The notes under the pieces were generated by a model. It saw only the letters and a program-made list of their open reading frames with translations. It was not told the origin of the DNA and ran no database searches. A stretch of DNA of 42,883 nucleotides from Thermoleophilia bacterium. GTDB lineage: Bacteria > Actinomycetota > Thermoleophilia > BMS3ABIN01. A program made the position numbers and the translations under genes. The stretch covers positions 1-42,883 of the forward strand of contig JACWAM010000052.1 in NCBI GenBank assembly GCA_014874265.1. The letters are read 5' to 3'. Below are positions 19,373 to 31,709 of the stretch, piece after piece; position 1 is the stretch's first letter; each line of letters begins with the position of its first letter.

Positions 19373-19660
19373 CTACATCGATTCGAAAAACTCGATCTTC
19401 TGTCCTTCTGACAGTTCCACGATCGCTTTTTTCCCGGAACTGGTATGGCCCTGAACCATGCCGCGACGTTTCGGTTTGGACCGCGTCTTGATGATGTTGA
19501 CGCCCACCACATTGACGCTAAAAATCTCTTCCACCGCCTTGGCGATCGCCGGTTTTCTTGCCCGCGGATCCACCTTGAAGGTGTATTTATTGTGCTCGAT
19601 CAGCTGGTAACTCTTTTCCGAGATCACCGGCCCGATAATAATCGTGTACGGATCTCTCAT
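19373..19660 (-). CDS. rplW: 50S ribosomal protein L23
   Basis: MRDPYTIIIGPVISEKSYQLIEHNKYTFKVDPRARKPAIAKAVEEIFSVNVVGVNIIKTRSKPKRRG. Confidence 0.96.
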   Translation of the reverse strand: MRDPYTIIIGPVISEKSYQLIEHNKYTFKVDPRARKPAIAKAVEEIFSVNVVGVNIIKTRSKPKRRGMVQGHTSSGKKAIVELSEGQKIEFFESM

Positions 19661-20598
19661 CTGGACTCAACCACCCTGTTAAGCTCGCTGACGGCTTCCT
19701 TCGTCGCCAGAACCATCCGCGCCGCCATGATGTCGCTCACGAGCAGATCGCCGGGGCCGGTAACATCCACCCTCGGAATGTTTCGCAACGACAGAGCGGC
19801 ATTGTCATCGGCCTCGGCCAGGAGCACCAGCAGCGGGTACTTGACCTCAAGCTTTTCCAGCACCGCAACCACCGCAGACGTCTGCGGCTCCTCGAACGGC
19901 AAAGCGTCAACAACCTTGAAACTGCCTTCGCCGGCCCTGGCGCTCAGCGCCATTTTCAGGGCGCGGCTGCGCACTTTCCGGTTAACCTTAAACTTGTAAT
20001 CCCTCGGCACCGGTCCGAAAACGATGCCGCCGCCGGTCCAGTGCGGCATCCGGCTCGAGCCGGCGCGGGCGCGGCCCGTGCCCTTCTGGCGCCAGGGCTT
20101 CACGCCGCCGCCCCTTACCTCGGACCGGTTCTTCGCCGACGCGGTGCCGCGCCGCCGGGAAGCAAGCTCGGCCCGGACAACCTCATGCAGAACGGCGATC
20201 TTTGGTTTAACGCCGAAAACTTTCGGATCAAGACCGGCCTGCTCGCCCTCAAGAGCCTTAACCTCAGGCACCTTGACCTCCCGCTTCGCGACCTCTTCTT
20301 TCTTTTTCCGCCTCGATTTCCTGGAAGTCTTTTTCCTGGGCTTCGTTTCTTTGGCGGGCGCTGTGGCTTCAGCCCCGGTCTGCGACTCTTCCTCGCCCTC
20401 GGCGCCAGCCGCCGCTTCTTCAGGCGTAGACTCCACTTCTGCCGGCGTTTCCGGCTCCGGATTTTCCGCACCCGCCTCCACCTCTACGGCGCCGGTCGGG
20501 GCTGCCTCAGTTTCCAGCTCGGACTGGCTCCCGGCCGCTTCTTTCTTCGGTTCCTGCTGCGGTTCCTGATTTTCAGTTTTTTCTTCGTTGTCAGCCAT
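19657..20598 (-). CDS. rplD: 50S ribosomal protein L4 with about 106-aa acidic-then-basic N-terminal extension
   Basis: Core HEVVRAELASRRRGTASAKNRSEVRGGGVKPWRQKGTGRARAGSSRMPHWTGGGIVFGP; N-terminal MADNEEKTENQEPQQEPKKEAAG...TKPRKKTSRKSRRKKKEEVAKRE precedes it in frame. Confidence 0.94.
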   Translation of the reverse strand: MADNEEKTENQEPQQEPKKEAAGSQSELETEAAPTGAVEVEAGAENPEPETPAEVESTPEEAAAGAEGEEESQTGAEATAPAKETKPRKKTSRKSRRKKKEEVAKREVKVPEVKALEGEQAGLDPKVFGVKPKIAVLHEVVRAELASRRRGTASAKNRSEVRGGGVKPWRQKGTGRARAGSSRMPHWTGGGIVFGPVPRDYKFKVNRKVRSRALKMALSARAGEGSFKVVDALPFEEPQTSAVVAVLEKLEVKYPLLVLLAEADDNAALSLRNIPRVDVTGPGDLLVSDIMAARMVLATKEAVSELNRVVESR

Positions 20599-20643
20599 AA
20601 AACCAGCTCAAAATTCCAAGTTCAAAGTTAATCCAGAACTGCT

Positions 20644-21492
20644 TTAATGCGTCTGGATGAACACAATCGCGTTGCTGGCGCCCGGCACCGCGCCCTTTAC
20701 CATGATCAGGTTCTGCTCCGGCTCCGTGGCGACCACCTCCAGGCCCAGCTGGGTCGAACGTTTGTTGCCCATCTGTCCCGGGAGCCGGAGCCCCTTAAAC
20801 ACCCGCGAAGGGTAGGCCGAAGCGCCAACCGATCCGGGAGCCCGATGAAAATGAGCCCCGTGCGATCCCGGTCCGCCGGCAAATCCGTGGCGCTTGATGA
20901 CGCCGGCAAAGCCTTTTCCCTTGGAAATGCCGGTCACCTTGACCTTCTGTCCGATCTCGAACGCCTCCACCGTGATCTGGTCGCCGGCCTGCGGCATCTC
21001 CCTCTCGGCTGGCGGCGCGGGAGCAGCCTCAGCCTCGGCAGCCTCAGCCTGAGCTGCTTCGGGCTTGACTGATTCCGCCGCTTTTTCGCCAGCCACGACG
21101 GCCTCTTCAGATTCAGCTGCTTCCTTTGCTTCCTTCTCCGCCCCTTTGGCGGCTTTCTTCGCTTTCGCCCGGGTCTTTTTCGCCGGCTTTTCCGCGGTTT
21201 CAACAACTGACACCCAGGCTGTTGCTTCCCTTAGATCGCAGCGCACTTCAGCCAGATAACGCCGGGGACCGACGCCGGCTTTTTTGAAGTGACCCGCCGC
21301 AGGCTTGTTAAGCCGACTCTCCTTGATTTCGCCAGATCCGATCTGCAGCGCCTCATACCCGTCCCGGGCGACGGTTTTCACCTGCGTTACCGTACAGGGA
21401 CCGGCCTCAATGACCGTAACTGGAATCCGGTCGCCGCCTTCGGTGAAGATCTGGGACATGCCCAGTTTTTTCCCCAGAATGGCAGCCATCAC
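20644..21492 (-). CDS. rplC: 50S ribosomal protein L3 with about 70-aa internal Ala/Lys/Glu-rich insertion
   Basis: [36 protein letters not shown]...[53 protein letters not shown]. Confidence 0.95.
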   Translation of the reverse strand: MMAAILGKKLGMSQIFTEGGDRIPVTVIEAGPCTVTQVKTVARDGYEALQIGSGEIKESRLNKPAAGHFKKAGVGPRRYLAEVRCDLREATAWVSVVETAEKPAKKTRAKAKKAAKGAEKEAKEAAESEEAVVAGEKAAESVKPEAAQAEAAEAEAAPAPPAEREMPQAGDQITVEAFEIGQKVKVTGISKGKGFAGVIKRHGFAGGPGSHGAHFHRAPGSVGASAYPSRVFKGLRLPGQMGNKRSTQLGLEVVATEPEQNLIMVKGAVPGASNAIVFIQTH

Positions 21493-21797
21493 AATTTAAT
21501 CTCAATATCAACGCCGGCCGGCACGTCAAGTCGCATCAGGGAATCGACGGTTTTCGGCGTCGGCTGATGGATGTCGATCAGCCGCTTGTGTGTCCGCATT
21601 TCGAAGTGCTCGCGCGAATCCTTGTCCTTGAACGGGCTCTTGATCACGCAGTAGACATTCTTTTCCGTCGGCAGCGGCACCGGACCCACCACGGTGGCGC
21701 CGGTCCGCTGAGCCTGCTCCACGATTAGCCGCGCACTCCGGTCGATCAACTCATGATCGTAAGCTTTAAGCCTAATTCTTATTTTTTGCTGTGCCAT
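21489..21797 (-). CDS. rpsJ: 30S ribosomal protein S10
   Basis: [76 protein letters not shown]. Confidence 0.97.
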   Translation of the reverse strand: MAQQKIRIRLKAYDHELIDRSARLIVEQAQRTGATVVGPVPLPTEKNVYCVIKSPFKDKDSREHFEMRTHKRLIDIHQPTPKTVDSLMRLDVPAGVDIEIKL

Positions 21798-21910
21798 TTT
21801 TTAAGTTCCGGTTCAATGTTCCGAGTTCAAAGTTACAATCTCAAGGCCTTGACTTTGAACCTTGAACTTTGAACTGCATGGCCGCCGGTTAGGCGGCCAC
21901 ACTATGGTTG

Positions 21911-23116
<1,206 letters not shown>

Positions 23117-23235
23117 GGGTTACTCCTTTCGTCACTAAAAATCGAGCAAGTTATAAAATTCTCTTTGAATCTTTATTGCTTTCAAGTTGCGCAACCGGTT
23201 TTCCGTTTAAAGCCCGCCGATTTCCCTGGGCGAGT

Positions 23236-23264
23236 ACTATATATCAAACAGCCATCCCGGACAA
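23236..23264 (-). promoter_or_regulatory. Candidate internal sigma70-type promoter for tuf
   Basis: Minus strand TTGTCC - 17 nt (gggatggctgtttgata) - TATAGT, starting 4 nt after the fusA stop and about 120 nt before tuf. Confidence 0.55.
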
Positions 23265-23267
23265 TTA

Positions 23268-25400
23268 CTACCTGGCGCCCACCTGCTCCATGATGCCCTC
23301 GGCAATGGAGCTGGGTACCTCTTCGTATTTTTCGAACTGCATCGTATACTGCGCCCGTCCCTGGCTGATAGACCGTAAATCTGTGGCATAGCCAAACATT
23401 GACGCCAGCGGCACATGCGCGCGGATGATCTGAGCGTTGCCACGCGGCTCCATACCTTCAATCTTGCCGCGCCGGGAATTCAGGTCGCCGATGACGTCTC
23501 CCATGTACTCTTCCGGAGTGACAATCTCAACCTCCATCACGGGCTCCAGCAGCACCGGCTTCCCTTTGCCGGCAGCCTCTTTCAGCGCCATGGAGCCGGC
23601 AATGCGAAAAGCCATCTCCGATGAGTCCACCTCATGGTAAGAGCCGTCGATCAGAGTTACCTTGATCCCGACCATCGGGTAGCCGGCAAGCACGCCGTTG
23701 TCCATCGCTTGCCTGATCCCCTCGTTAACAGCGGGGATATAGTCCTTGGGAATGACGCCGCCAGTAATCTGGTCGTCGAACTCGTAGCCCTCGCCGGGGC
23801 CGGCCGGCTCGACGTTGATGACGACGTGACCGTACTGGCCGCGGCCGCCGGACTGCCGCACGAACCTGCCTACCACCTTCTCCACCGGCCGGCGGATCGT
23901 CTCGCGGTAAGCAACCTGGGGCCGGCCGACATTGGCGTCGACCCGGAACTCCCGCAGAAGCCTGTCAATGATAATCTCCAGGTGCAACTCTCCCATGCCG
24001 GAGATGACTGTCTGGCCGGTCTCCTCATCGGTGCGAACCTGGAAGGTCGGGTCCTCCTCCGCCAGACGATGCAGCGAAGTGCCAAGCTTTTCCTGATCGG
24101 CCTTGGTCTTTGGCTCGATCGCAACCGAAATAACCGGCGCCGGAAAGTCCATCGATTCGAGAATGATGGGACTGCCCTGAACGCAAAGAGTGTCGCCGGT
24201 AGTCGTATGTTTGAGGCCGATAGCCGCCGCCAGTTCCCCGGCATAGATCGCGTCGCGGTCCTCGCGATGGTTGGCGTGCATCTGCAGAATGCGGCCGATG
24301 CGCTCTTTCTTGTCCTTGGTGGCGTTGTAAATGTGGCTGCCAGCCTTTAGCGAGCCGGAGTAAACCCGGAAATAGGTCAGTTTGCCTACATGCGGGTCGG
24401 TCATAACCTTGAAAGCCAGCGCCGCGAACGGCTCGCTGTCATCGGCATGCCTGGCCTCCTCGGCGCCGGTATCGGGGTTGATTCCCTTGATGGCGGGAAC
24501 GTCAACCGGCGAGGGGAGATAGTCGATGACCGCGTCCAGGAGCGGTTGCACTCCCTTGTTCTTAAAAGCGGAGCCGCACAGAACCGGCGTAATCACAATA
24601 TCATTGGTGGCTTTGCGGATGATCCGCTTCAGCGTAGCCGCTTCAATCTCTTTTCCTTCCAGGAAAGCTTCCATCAGCTCATCGTCGTGATCGGCGAGTT
24701 TCTCGATCATCAGCTCACGCCATTCCTGGGCGAAATCTTTCATATCTTCGGGAATTTCCTCCACTTTCCAGCTCTCGCCCTTGTCATCGCTTCCCCAGAT
24801 AAGAGCCTTCATCTCTACCAGGTCAATGACCCCCTGGAAAGCGCTCTCCCGCCCGATCGGCAACTGGATCGCCACCGGGTGGGCGTCCAGCCGTTTGACC
24901 ATCATGTCCAAAACGGCGAAATAATCGGCGCCGATGCGGTCCATTTTGTTCACGTAAGCGATGCGAGGGACGCCGTATTTGTCGGCCTGGCGCCAGACCG
25001 TCTCCGATTGCGGCTCGACGCCGCCGACGGAGCAAAACAGGGCGATGGCCCCGTCCAGCACCCGGAGCGAGCGCTCAACCTCGACGGTAAAGTCCACGTG
25101 CCCGGGAGTGTCTATAAGATTAATTCGGCAATCACGCCAGTGATAGGTTGTAGCAGCGGAGGTGATGGTGATTCCCCGCTCCTGCTCCTGCTGCATCCAG
25201 TCCATGACCGCCGCGCCTTCGTGGACCTCGCCGATCTTGTGGGTCCTGCCGGTGTAGTACAGGATCCGTTCGGTGGTGGTCGTCTTGCCGGCGTCAATAT
25301 GAGCCATAATGCCGATATTTCTTGTTTTTTCTAACGAGAACTTTCTGGTCATGTTACCGCTCTTGTTCCCTTTGCTTACAGTAATAGCCTGTGTCGTCAT
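23268..25400 (-). CDS. fusA: Elongation factor G (core begins at [12 protein letters not shown]; 16-aa upstream extension possible)
   Basis: [58 protein letters not shown]...[12 protein letters not shown]. Confidence 0.97.
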   Translation of the reverse strand: MTTQAITVSKGNKSGNMTRKFSLEKTRNIGIMAHIDAGKTTTTERILYYTGRTHKIGEVHEGAAVMDWMQQEQERGITITSAATTYHWRDCRINLIDTPGHVDFTVEVERSLRVLDGAIALFCSVGGVEPQSETVWRQADKYGVPRIAYVNKMDRIGADYFAVLDMMVKRLDAHPVAIQLPIGRESAFQGVIDLVEMKALIWGSDDKGESWKVEEIPEDMKDFAQEWRELMIEKLADHDDELMEAFLEGKEIEAATLKRIIRKATNDIVITPVLCGSAFKNKGVQPLLDAVIDYLPSPVDVPAIKGINPDTGAEEARHADDSEPFAALAFKVMTDPHVGKLTYFRVYSGSLKAGSHIYNATKDKKERIGRILQMHANHREDRDAIYAGELAAAIGLKHTTTGDTLCVQGSPIILESMDFPAPVISVAIEPKTKADQEKLGTSLHRLAEEDPTFQVRTDEETGQTVISGMGELHLEIIIDRLLREFRVDANVGRPQVAYRETIRRPVEKVVGRFVRQSGGRGQYGHVVINVEPAGPGEGYEFDDQITGGVIPKDYIPAVNEGIRQAMDNGVLAGYPMVGIKVTLIDGSYHEVDSSEMAFRIAGSMALKEAAGKGKPVLLEPVMEVEIVTPEEYMGDVIGDLNSRRGKIEGMEPRGNAQIIRAHVPLASMFGYATDLRSISQGRAQYTMQFEKYEEVPSSIAEGIMEQVGAR

Positions 25401-25471
25401 TTATTAATCAAAACCTTTAATTATAATTGTTTGTCAGCCGCTGTCGCCGGCCTTCATTCATTGTTACGCCC

Positions 25472-25942
25472 CTACCAGCGGTAGTGAGCAAACGCCCGGT
25501 TGGCCTGAGCCATCCGGTAAAGATCGTCCTTCTTCTTCCAGGCGCTGCCCTGGCCCGACAGAGCATCGAGGCATTCATTTGCCAAACGCTCCGCCATTGT
25601 TTTCTCGCGCCGCTGCCGCGCATAGCCGACCATCCAGCGCACCGCCAGCGTTCTGGCCCTGCGGGTAGGAACCTCCACCGGCACCTGATAGGTGGCCCCG
25701 CCGACCCGACGCGACCGGACCTCGAGCTGCGGCGTCACCGTATCGACGGCCTTTTTGAGTACCGCCACCGGATCGTCGCTGTTTTTTTCACCCAGAATTT
25801 CCAGCATGCGGTAAACGATACGCTCCGCGGTTGATTTCTTGCCGCCCAGCATTACCTTGTTGACAAACTGGGCTACCAGCTTGCTGCTGTAAACCGGATC
25901 AGGCGTAACATCGCGCTTCTGGGCTGCGGCTCGTCTCGGCAT
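25472..25942 (-). CDS. rpsG: 30S ribosomal protein S7
   Basis: [50 protein letters not shown]...[28 protein letters not shown]. Confidence 0.97.
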   Translation of the reverse strand: MPRRAAAQKRDVTPDPVYSSKLVAQFVNKVMLGGKKSTAERIVYRMLEILGEKNSDDPVAVLKKAVDTVTPQLEVRSRRVGGATYQVPVEVPTRRARTLAVRWMVGYARQRREKTMAERLANECLDALSGQGSAWKKKDDLYRMAQANRAFAHYRW

Positions 25943-25945
25943 GGC

Positions 25946-26314
25946 TTAGGGAGTCTTGACTCCATATTTGGACCGGCCCTGCCGCCGATCGGTTACGCCG
26001 GCCGTGTCCAGCGCCGCCCTGACGATCTTGTACCTCACGCCTGGAAGATCCTTGACCCTGCCTCCCTTTACAAGAACCACCGAGTGCTCCTGTAAGTTGT
26101 GGCCGATGCCGGGAATATAGGCGGTAACCTCGATGCCGCTAGTCAGACGAACGCGGGCAACCTTGCGCAGAGCCGAATTCGGCTTTTTGGGCGTGGTGGT
26201 GTACACGCGTGTACAGACACCCCGGCGTTGCGGGCTGCCTTTCAGAGCCGGCGTCGACACCTTCTCCGAAGGAGTAACGCGGCCTTTCCTGATAAGTTGA
26301 TTTACGGTCGGCAT
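25946..26314 (-). CDS. rpsL: 30S ribosomal protein S12
   Basis: [107 protein letters not shown]. Confidence 0.97.
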   Translation of the reverse strand: MPTVNQLIRKGRVTPSEKVSTPALKGSPQRRGVCTRVYTTTPKKPNSALRKVARVRLTSGIEVTAYIPGIGHNLQEHSVVLVKGGRVKDLPGVRYKIVRAALDTAGVTDRRQGRSKYGVKTP

Positions 26315-26508
26315 AATAATATCCGGTTTAAAGTTCCAATTTCAAAGTTTGAGCGATTCGTGACTTTACGAATGATCCTCATTGCACGCAAACGAGCTGC
26401 AGGCCAATTCTCTCCGGAGAACAAATCCGGAGCGAGCCTGCGGCTCGGTGATACTTACAATAATTCCCTTGCAGAATCACACGCCTGCTTCTTGAGGCGC
26501 AAGAAGGC

Positions 26509-26537
26509 AGTATAGCAAGGGGCAAAAGTGGAGTCAA
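26509..26537 (-). promoter_or_regulatory. Sigma70-type promoter of the str operon (rpsL-rpsG-fusA...)
   Basis: On minus strand TTGACT - 17 nt (ccacttttgccccttgc) - TATACT, about 200 nt upstream of rpsL. Confidence 0.82.
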
Positions 26538-26565
26538 GAAAAAAACAACCGGCCCCGGGAGTTTT

Positions 26566-27414
26566 TTACATGCCCGGCATCCCCTGCATTCCCCCGCCCG
26601 TGCTCGTTCCGGTAGAGGCACCGCCGGCGGATGGACCGGCGGAAGAATTCGCGGGAATTGCCGGATTTACCCAGTAATCAGAAGCCATTTTTGCCGCTGT
26701 GTCTTCTGAATAGGCGGACCAGTCCATCTTGATGGCGGCGGCTCTGGTGATCGCCGTCTTGACCACCAGGGGCTGATCCATGTTCATGGGGCCGGTCATG
26801 TTAACCGATGTCTGCAGGTCGCTGTACAGGTTTATCTGGACCCGGGATACGTCCTTGTATTCAAACAAAATGCTGGCAACCTTTTGGGTGGCGTCGGCCG
26901 CCACACCAGGCAGTTGTTCAGGAGTACACACCATCTCCATCGCAATCATGGGACATTCAGTCCGGTTCATATCAATCTGGATGGAAATGCCGCCCGCCAC
27001 GGGCGTCAGAGTTATATTCCTGACGAGAGGTTCTTCCATCTCGCCTTTGGTGCCCAGCTCGTGGTCCATTACCTGCTGGACGTCATCCTTTGTCACCGGC
27101 CCCGGCCTGGTGATCCGGCCAGCCAGGGTTCCTACCGGTTGCGTATCAGTGTCTGCGGGAAGAGTGACGTAAGACCCGCCGCAACTCCAGGCCACAAGCG
27201 CCGCCGCGAGAACTACAACGGAGAGCGCCAACATCAACGCGGCTTTCGGATTCAACGCAAAAAACCTGCGGCGGCGGAAAAAACGAGGTGCGTTCAGTGG
27301 ATGATCTCCTAACTTGCGAGCCGGCCAGCACAGCCGCCTGTCCTGGATGGAAGTATACCATTTTTTCGTCAGACAGGCAGCTAAGCCAGCGCCGGATTGA
27401 TTTGGATGTTTCAT
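26566..27414 (-). CDS. Hypothetical membrane-anchored/secreted protein (single N-terminal TM, Gly/Ser/Met-rich C-terminus); true start uncertain
   Basis: FFRRRRFFALNPKAALMLALSVVVLAAALVAWSCGGSYVTLPADTDTQPVG...; C-terminus GGASTGTSTGGGMQGMPGM. AGGAG lies 7 nt before an in-frame CTG (LNAPRFFRRRR), so start may be internal. Confidence 0.75.
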   Translation of the reverse strand: MKHPNQSGAGLAACLTKKWYTSIQDRRLCWPARKLGDHPLNAPRFFRRRRFFALNPKAALMLALSVVVLAAALVAWSCGGSYVTLPADTDTQPVGTLAGRITRPGPVTKDDVQQVMDHELGTKGEMEEPLVRNITLTPVAGGISIQIDMNRTECPMIAMEMVCTPEQLPGVAADATQKVASILFEYKDVSRVQINLYSDLQTSVNMTGPMNMDQPLVVKTAITRAAAIKMDWSAYSEDTAAKMASDYWVNPAIPANSSAGPSAGGASTGTSTGGGMQGMPGM

Positions 27415-27452
27415 GAGTGAGGTTTAAGGCGCAAAGCACAGAGCCAGGCAGA

Positions 27453-27555
27453 TTGTCATCCCGAGCATTTCGCTACCGCTTAGCGCAGGCTCCGCGAAGG
27501 AGCTGCTCTTTAAGCAGATTCGGCGGTCGCTCCCCTTAATGAGGTTCGGGAGCCT
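27453..27555. repeat. REP-like palindromic intergenic repeat (GTCATCCCGAGC.../...AAGCAGATTC)
   Basis: ttgtcatcccgagcatttcgctaccgcttagcgcaggctccgcgaaggagctgctctttaagcagattcggcggtcgctcc...ggttcgggag; related segment at 2924-2972. Confidence 0.5.
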
Positions 27556-27640
27556 TAGCAAAAGAAATATCCGGATCATCCCGGCGCCGGGCGCCGGCTA
27601 ATTTTCCATTGGAGCATCCCTTAAGGCGCCGGCATAAGCA

Positions 27641-27669
27641 GGCCCATCCCGGATCTTCCGGGATGGGCC
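27641..27669 (-). terminator. Perfect hairpin downstream of rpoC (13-bp stem, 3-nt loop); probable transcription terminator of the rpoBC unit
   Basis: GGCCCATCCCGGA-TCT-TCCGGGATGGGCC, 29 nt beyond the rpoC stop; T-rich tract lies on the plus-strand side (atatatatttt), so polarity is not fully canonical. Confidence 0.6.
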
Positions 27670-27698
27670 ATATATATTTTGAGTGCGGCGGGCCGGGT

Positions 27699-30600
27699 TT
27701 ACGCCAGTGGGTCTTCGTCGTCGCTCGCGGCTCCCACGGCCAACATCTCCGCCTCCACCGGCGGTACCGTCGAATATATCTCCAGCGTGCGATACCTTCT
27801 GAGGCCGGTTGACGCCGGAATCAGCTTGCCGATGATGACATTCTCTTTCAGGCCTTGCAGACGATCTACTTTCCCTTCGATGGCGGCGTCCGTCAGTACT
27901 TTGGTCGTCTCCTGGAACGACGCCGCCGACAGGAAGCTTTCTGTAGCCAGCGAAGCCTTGGTTATACCAAGAATTGCTTGCTCAGCAACGGCAGGCTTTC
28001 CTTTGGCCTTGATCACCTGTTCGTTTATCTTCTTGAACTGGACCTTGTCCACCAGCTGGCCCGGGAGCAGGTCCGTGTCGCCCCTGGACTCAACCCGCAG
28101 ACGTTTCATCATCTGCCTGACCACGATCTCAATGTGCTTGTCATTTATGTCAACTCCCTGGCGACGGTAGACGTCCTGAACCTCGCTTACCAGATACAGT
28201 TCCGTGGAGGTGTTGCCCCTAACCGCGACCAGATCGCCCGGATAGAGCGAACCCTCCGACAGCTGGGTCCCCTGTTCGATCTTGTCGCCATCCCTGACGA
28301 ACAAGCGGGTATGACGCGGAAAACTGTAGCTCTTCTCGTCTCCCTTGGCCCCATGGACGATCACCTTGAGGCTCTTGTCAGTATCGACGATCTCAACCTT
28401 GCCGCCAATTTCGGCAATCTTTGCCTGCCCTTTTGGCTTGCGCGCTTCAAACAGCTCGACGACGCGGGGCAGACCATGGGTAATATCCTCGCCGGCGATG
28501 CCGCCGCGGTGGAACGTGCGCATGGTCAGCTGCGTGCCTGGCTCGCCAATAGACTGGGCGGCGATGATGCCGACGGCGTCCCCCAGCTCCGCCATCTCTC
28601 CGGAAGCAAGGTTGCGCCCGTAACAGGCGGAGCAGACTCCGACTTCCGATTCACACTTGAGCACGGACCGCACTGCCAGGAAGTAACCCTCCTTAGCGCC
28701 GTGCACTTCGTCGATAGCGGCCAGCAGCTCGTCCGTAATCTGATCGCCCTTTTGAGCCACTACCTGCGGTTTGCGCTTGCCGGGTACATCCTGCGCTAAA
28801 ACGCGACCGAGCAGGCTTTCATTGAGTTTTGTGCTCCGGCTTTTCTTGTCAACCACCCGCAGCGGCAGCTCCAGGTATGCCTCGGTGCCGCAGTCATCTT
28901 CCCGGATGATGACATCCTGTGCGACGTCGACCAGGCGCCGTGTCAGGTAGCCGGAGTCGGCTGTCCTGAGCGCCGTGTCCGCCAGTCCCTTGCGGGACCC
29001 GTGGGTGGAGATAAAAAACTCCAGCACGCTCATGCCTTCCATCAGGCTGGCGCGCACCGGCCGCTCGATTGTATCACCTTTCGGGTTAAGCATCAAACCT
29101 CTCATCCCGGCCAGCTGATGCATCTGATCCGGATTGCCGCGGGCGCCGGAATTCGCCATCATAAACAGCGGGTTAAGCTCATAGAGGTTGTTATCCATGG
29201 CCTGGGCCACTTCCTCGGTCGCCTGCTGCCACTTCTGGATCACCATGTCCCTCCGCTCGCCATCAGTAATGAAACCGCGGTCGTACTGCCGGTGAATCTC
29301 CTCCACTTCCGACTCGTAACGGTCAAGGATATCGCCCTTTTCGGGAGGAACGACGATGTCATTCTTTCCCACCGTGACGCCGGAGAGAGTCGCATGCCGG
29401 AAACCGAGGCTTTTGATCACATCAAGCACCCGCGCTACCGTGACCGTTCCGTACTGGTTGATCAGATCCGCGATCAGATTTTTCATTCTTGTCTTGTCAA
29501 GAGTGACATTGACAAATTTCCTTTTCATCTGATCGTACACATCGCCCAGATGCCCGCTGAGCACCTCGTCGATTTCGTCGTTAAAGATGACCCGGCCGGC
29601 GGTGGTGACGATCTTGCTGCCGTCGGCGCGGCGGTAGCGGATCACCTGCTGCAGCCCAACCGTCCGCTCGTCAACGGCGCGCACCACTTCATCCGGTGAG
29701 CCGAACATCGGCGGCGTCGGCTTCATTTTCTGCGGGTCGAGTTCCTCCACGTTGACCTCGCAGTAGGTCAGCCAGTAGGTTCCCAGGACCATATCCTGTG
29801 ACGGTACCGCTAACGGCCGCCCGTGCGCTGGCGAGAGTATGTTATTCGCTGACAGCATCAGGATGCGCGCCTCTGCCTGGGCCTCGACTGAAAGCGGCAC
29901 GTGCACCGCCATCTGGTCGCCGTCAAAGTCGGCGTTAAAGGCGGCGCATACCAGTGGATGGATCATAATAGCCTTGCCCTCGACCAGGATCGGCTCGAAC
30001 GCCTGGATACCCAGCCGGTGCAGGGTAGGAGCGCGGTTGAGCATCACCGGATGTTCAGAGATGACCTCTTCCAGCACGTCCCATACTTCCGGAACCATGC
30101 TTTCCACCATCTTCTTGGCGGCCTTGATGTTCTGCACCCGGTCGCGCTCGACTAGGCGGCTCATGATAAAGGGCTTAAACAGCTCCAGCGCCATCAGCTT
30201 GGGGATGCCGCACTGGTGCAGCTTCAGCTGCGGTCCCGCCACGATCACCGAGCGGCCGGAGTAGTCAACACGCTTGCCGAGCAGGTTCTGGCGGAACCGC
30301 CCCTGCTTTCCCTTGAGCATGTCCGACAGGGACTTGAGCGGCCGGTTGCCTGGGCCGGTCACGGCGCGTCCGCGGCGGCCGTTGTCAAACAGGGCGTCGA
30401 CGGCCTCCTGCAGCATCCGCTTTTCATTGTTGACAATGATTTCGGGAGCTCCCAGGTCAAGGAGCCGCTTGAGGCGGTTATTTCTGTTGATAACTCGCCG
30501 ATATAAGTCATTAAGATCACTTGTGGCGAAGCGGCCGCCGTCCAGCTGGACCATCGGCCTCAACTCCGGCGGGATCACCGGCACGGATTCCAGAATCATC

Positions 30601-31628
30601 CACTCCGGCTTGTTGCCGGAGCGCAGGAAGGCATCCATCACCTTCAGGCGTTTGAGCGCCCGCTGCAGCTTCTGTCCTTTGGAAGTGACGACGATCTCGT
30701 TCAGCTCGGCTACCTCTGTTTCAAGGTCAACCTGCTCCAGCAGTTCGCGGATCGCCTCCGCTCCCATACCGCCTCGGAAATAATTGCCAAAGCCAAACGG
30801 GCTGCCAAAACGGTCCTTGAGATCGCGGAAAAGCTGCTCATCGCCGATGATCTGCTTCAGCTCCAGCTTCTGGAATTCTTCCCACAGCTGCGCCAGGCGC
30901 TCCGCCTGCTCGTTGGCGTACTGCTCGTTATCGGCAATCTCGTCGGCGATTTCCCGCTCGACCTGCACTTTGCGCTCTTCGGTCTCCTTCTTGGTGAGCT
31001 TGCTCAGTTTGGTTTCGGTACCGCCGAAAAGCGCCAGCGATTCCATCTCAACCTCTTCCGGAGAGGCGTCGCCGTCGAGCACGCGCAGCCGCCGTTCCTT
31101 TGCTTCTTCCAGCTCCTTGATCCGTTCCAGCTTGTCCGCATGAAACTGCTCGATGGCCGCGTTCACCTTTTCCTGCAAAACCTCAGCGTCGGCGGCCCGC
31201 TTCTCAAAATCAATAAAGGTGACAATCGAGCCGGCGAAATACAGCACCTTTTCCAGTTCCTTGGGAGCAATGTCAAGCAGATAGCCCATCCGTGACGGGA
31301 CTCCCTTGAAAAACCAGATATGGGAAACCGGGGCGGCCAGGTCGATATGACCCATCCGCTCGCGGCGCACTTTGGAGCGGGTCACCTCGACACCGCAGCG
31401 CTCGCAGATAATGCCCTTGTAACGGACCCGTTTGTATTTGCCACAGTAGCATTCCCAGTCCTTGGTGGGACCGAATATGCGCTCGCAAAAGAGGCCGTCT
31501 TTCTCCGGCTTGAGCGTGCGATAGTTGATTGTCTCCGGCTTGGTTACCTCGCCGGAGGACCAGGCCCGGATATTCTCCGATGAGGCCAGGCCAATCCTGA
31601 TTGCATCAAAATTATTGATGTCTAACAA
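27699..31628 (-). CDS. rpoC: DNA-directed RNA polymerase beta' subunit
   Basis: [62 protein letters not shown]...[16 protein letters not shown]; coiled-coil insertion (about res. 145-290) like the actinobacterial beta' insert. Confidence 0.97.
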   Translation of the reverse strand: MLDINNFDAIRIGLASSENIRAWSSGEVTKPETINYRTLKPEKDGLFCERIFGPTKDWECYCGKYKRVRYKGIICERCGVEVTRSKVRRERMGHIDLAAPVSHIWFFKGVPSRMGYLLDIAPKELEKVLYFAGSIVTFIDFEKRAADAEVLQEKVNAAIEQFHADKLERIKELEEAKERRLRVLDGDASPEEVEMESLALFGGTETKLSKLTKKETEERKVQVEREIADEIADNEQYANEQAERLAQLWEEFQKLELKQIIGDEQLFRDLKDRFGSPFGFGNYFRGGMGAEAIRELLEQVDLETEVAELNEIVVTSKGQKLQRALKRLKVMDAFLRSGNKPEWMILESVPVIPPELRPMVQLDGGRFATSDLNDLYRRVINRNNRLKRLLDLGAPEIIVNNEKRMLQEAVDALFDNGRRGRAVTGPGNRPLKSLSDMLKGKQGRFRQNLLGKRVDYSGRSVIVAGPQLKLHQCGIPKLMALELFKPFIMSRLVERDRVQNIKAAKKMVESMVPEVWDVLEEVISEHPVMLNRAPTLHRLGIQAFEPILVEGKAIMIHPLVCAAFNADFDGDQMAVHVPLSVEAQAEARILMLSANNILSPAHGRPLAVPSQDMVLGTYWLTYCEVNVEELDPQKMKPTPPMFGSPDEVVRAVDERTVGLQQVIRYRRADGSKIVTTAGRVIFNDEIDEVLSGHLGDVYDQMKRKFVNVTLDKTRMKNLIADLINQYGTVTVARVLDVIKSLGFRHATLSGVTVGKNDIVVPPEKGDILDRYESEVEEIHRQYDRGFITDGERRDMVIQKWQQATEEVAQAMDNNLYELNPLFMMANSGARGNPDQMHQLAGMRGLMLNPKGDTIERPVRASLMEGMSVLEFFISTHGSRKGLADTALRTADSGYLTRRLVDVAQDVIIREDDCGTEAYLELPLRVVDKKSRSTKLNESLLGRVLAQDVPGKRKPQVVAQKGDQITDELLAAIDEVHGAKEGYFLAVRSVLKCESEVGVCSACYGRNLASGEMAELGDAVGIIAAQSIGEPGTQLTMRTFHRGGIAGEDITHGLPRVVELFEARKPKGQAKIAEIGGKVEIVDTDKSLKVIVHGAKGDEKSYSFPRHTRLFVRDGDKIEQGTQLSEGSLYPGDLVAVRGNTSTELYLVSEVQDVYRRQGVDINDKHIEIVVRQMMKRLRVESRGDTDLLPGQLVDKVQFKKINEQVIKAKGKPAVAEQAILGITKASLATESFLSAASFQETTKVLTDAAIEGKVDRLQGLKENVIIGKLIPASTGLRRYRTLEIYSTVPPVEAEMLAVGAASDDEDPLA

Positions 31629-31709
31629 AACTATCCTCCTAAAGCAGATGGTGGATGGCAGATGCTCCGTGGTGGATTAACATCAAAATTCCACCTCATA
31701 TCTTTTAAT

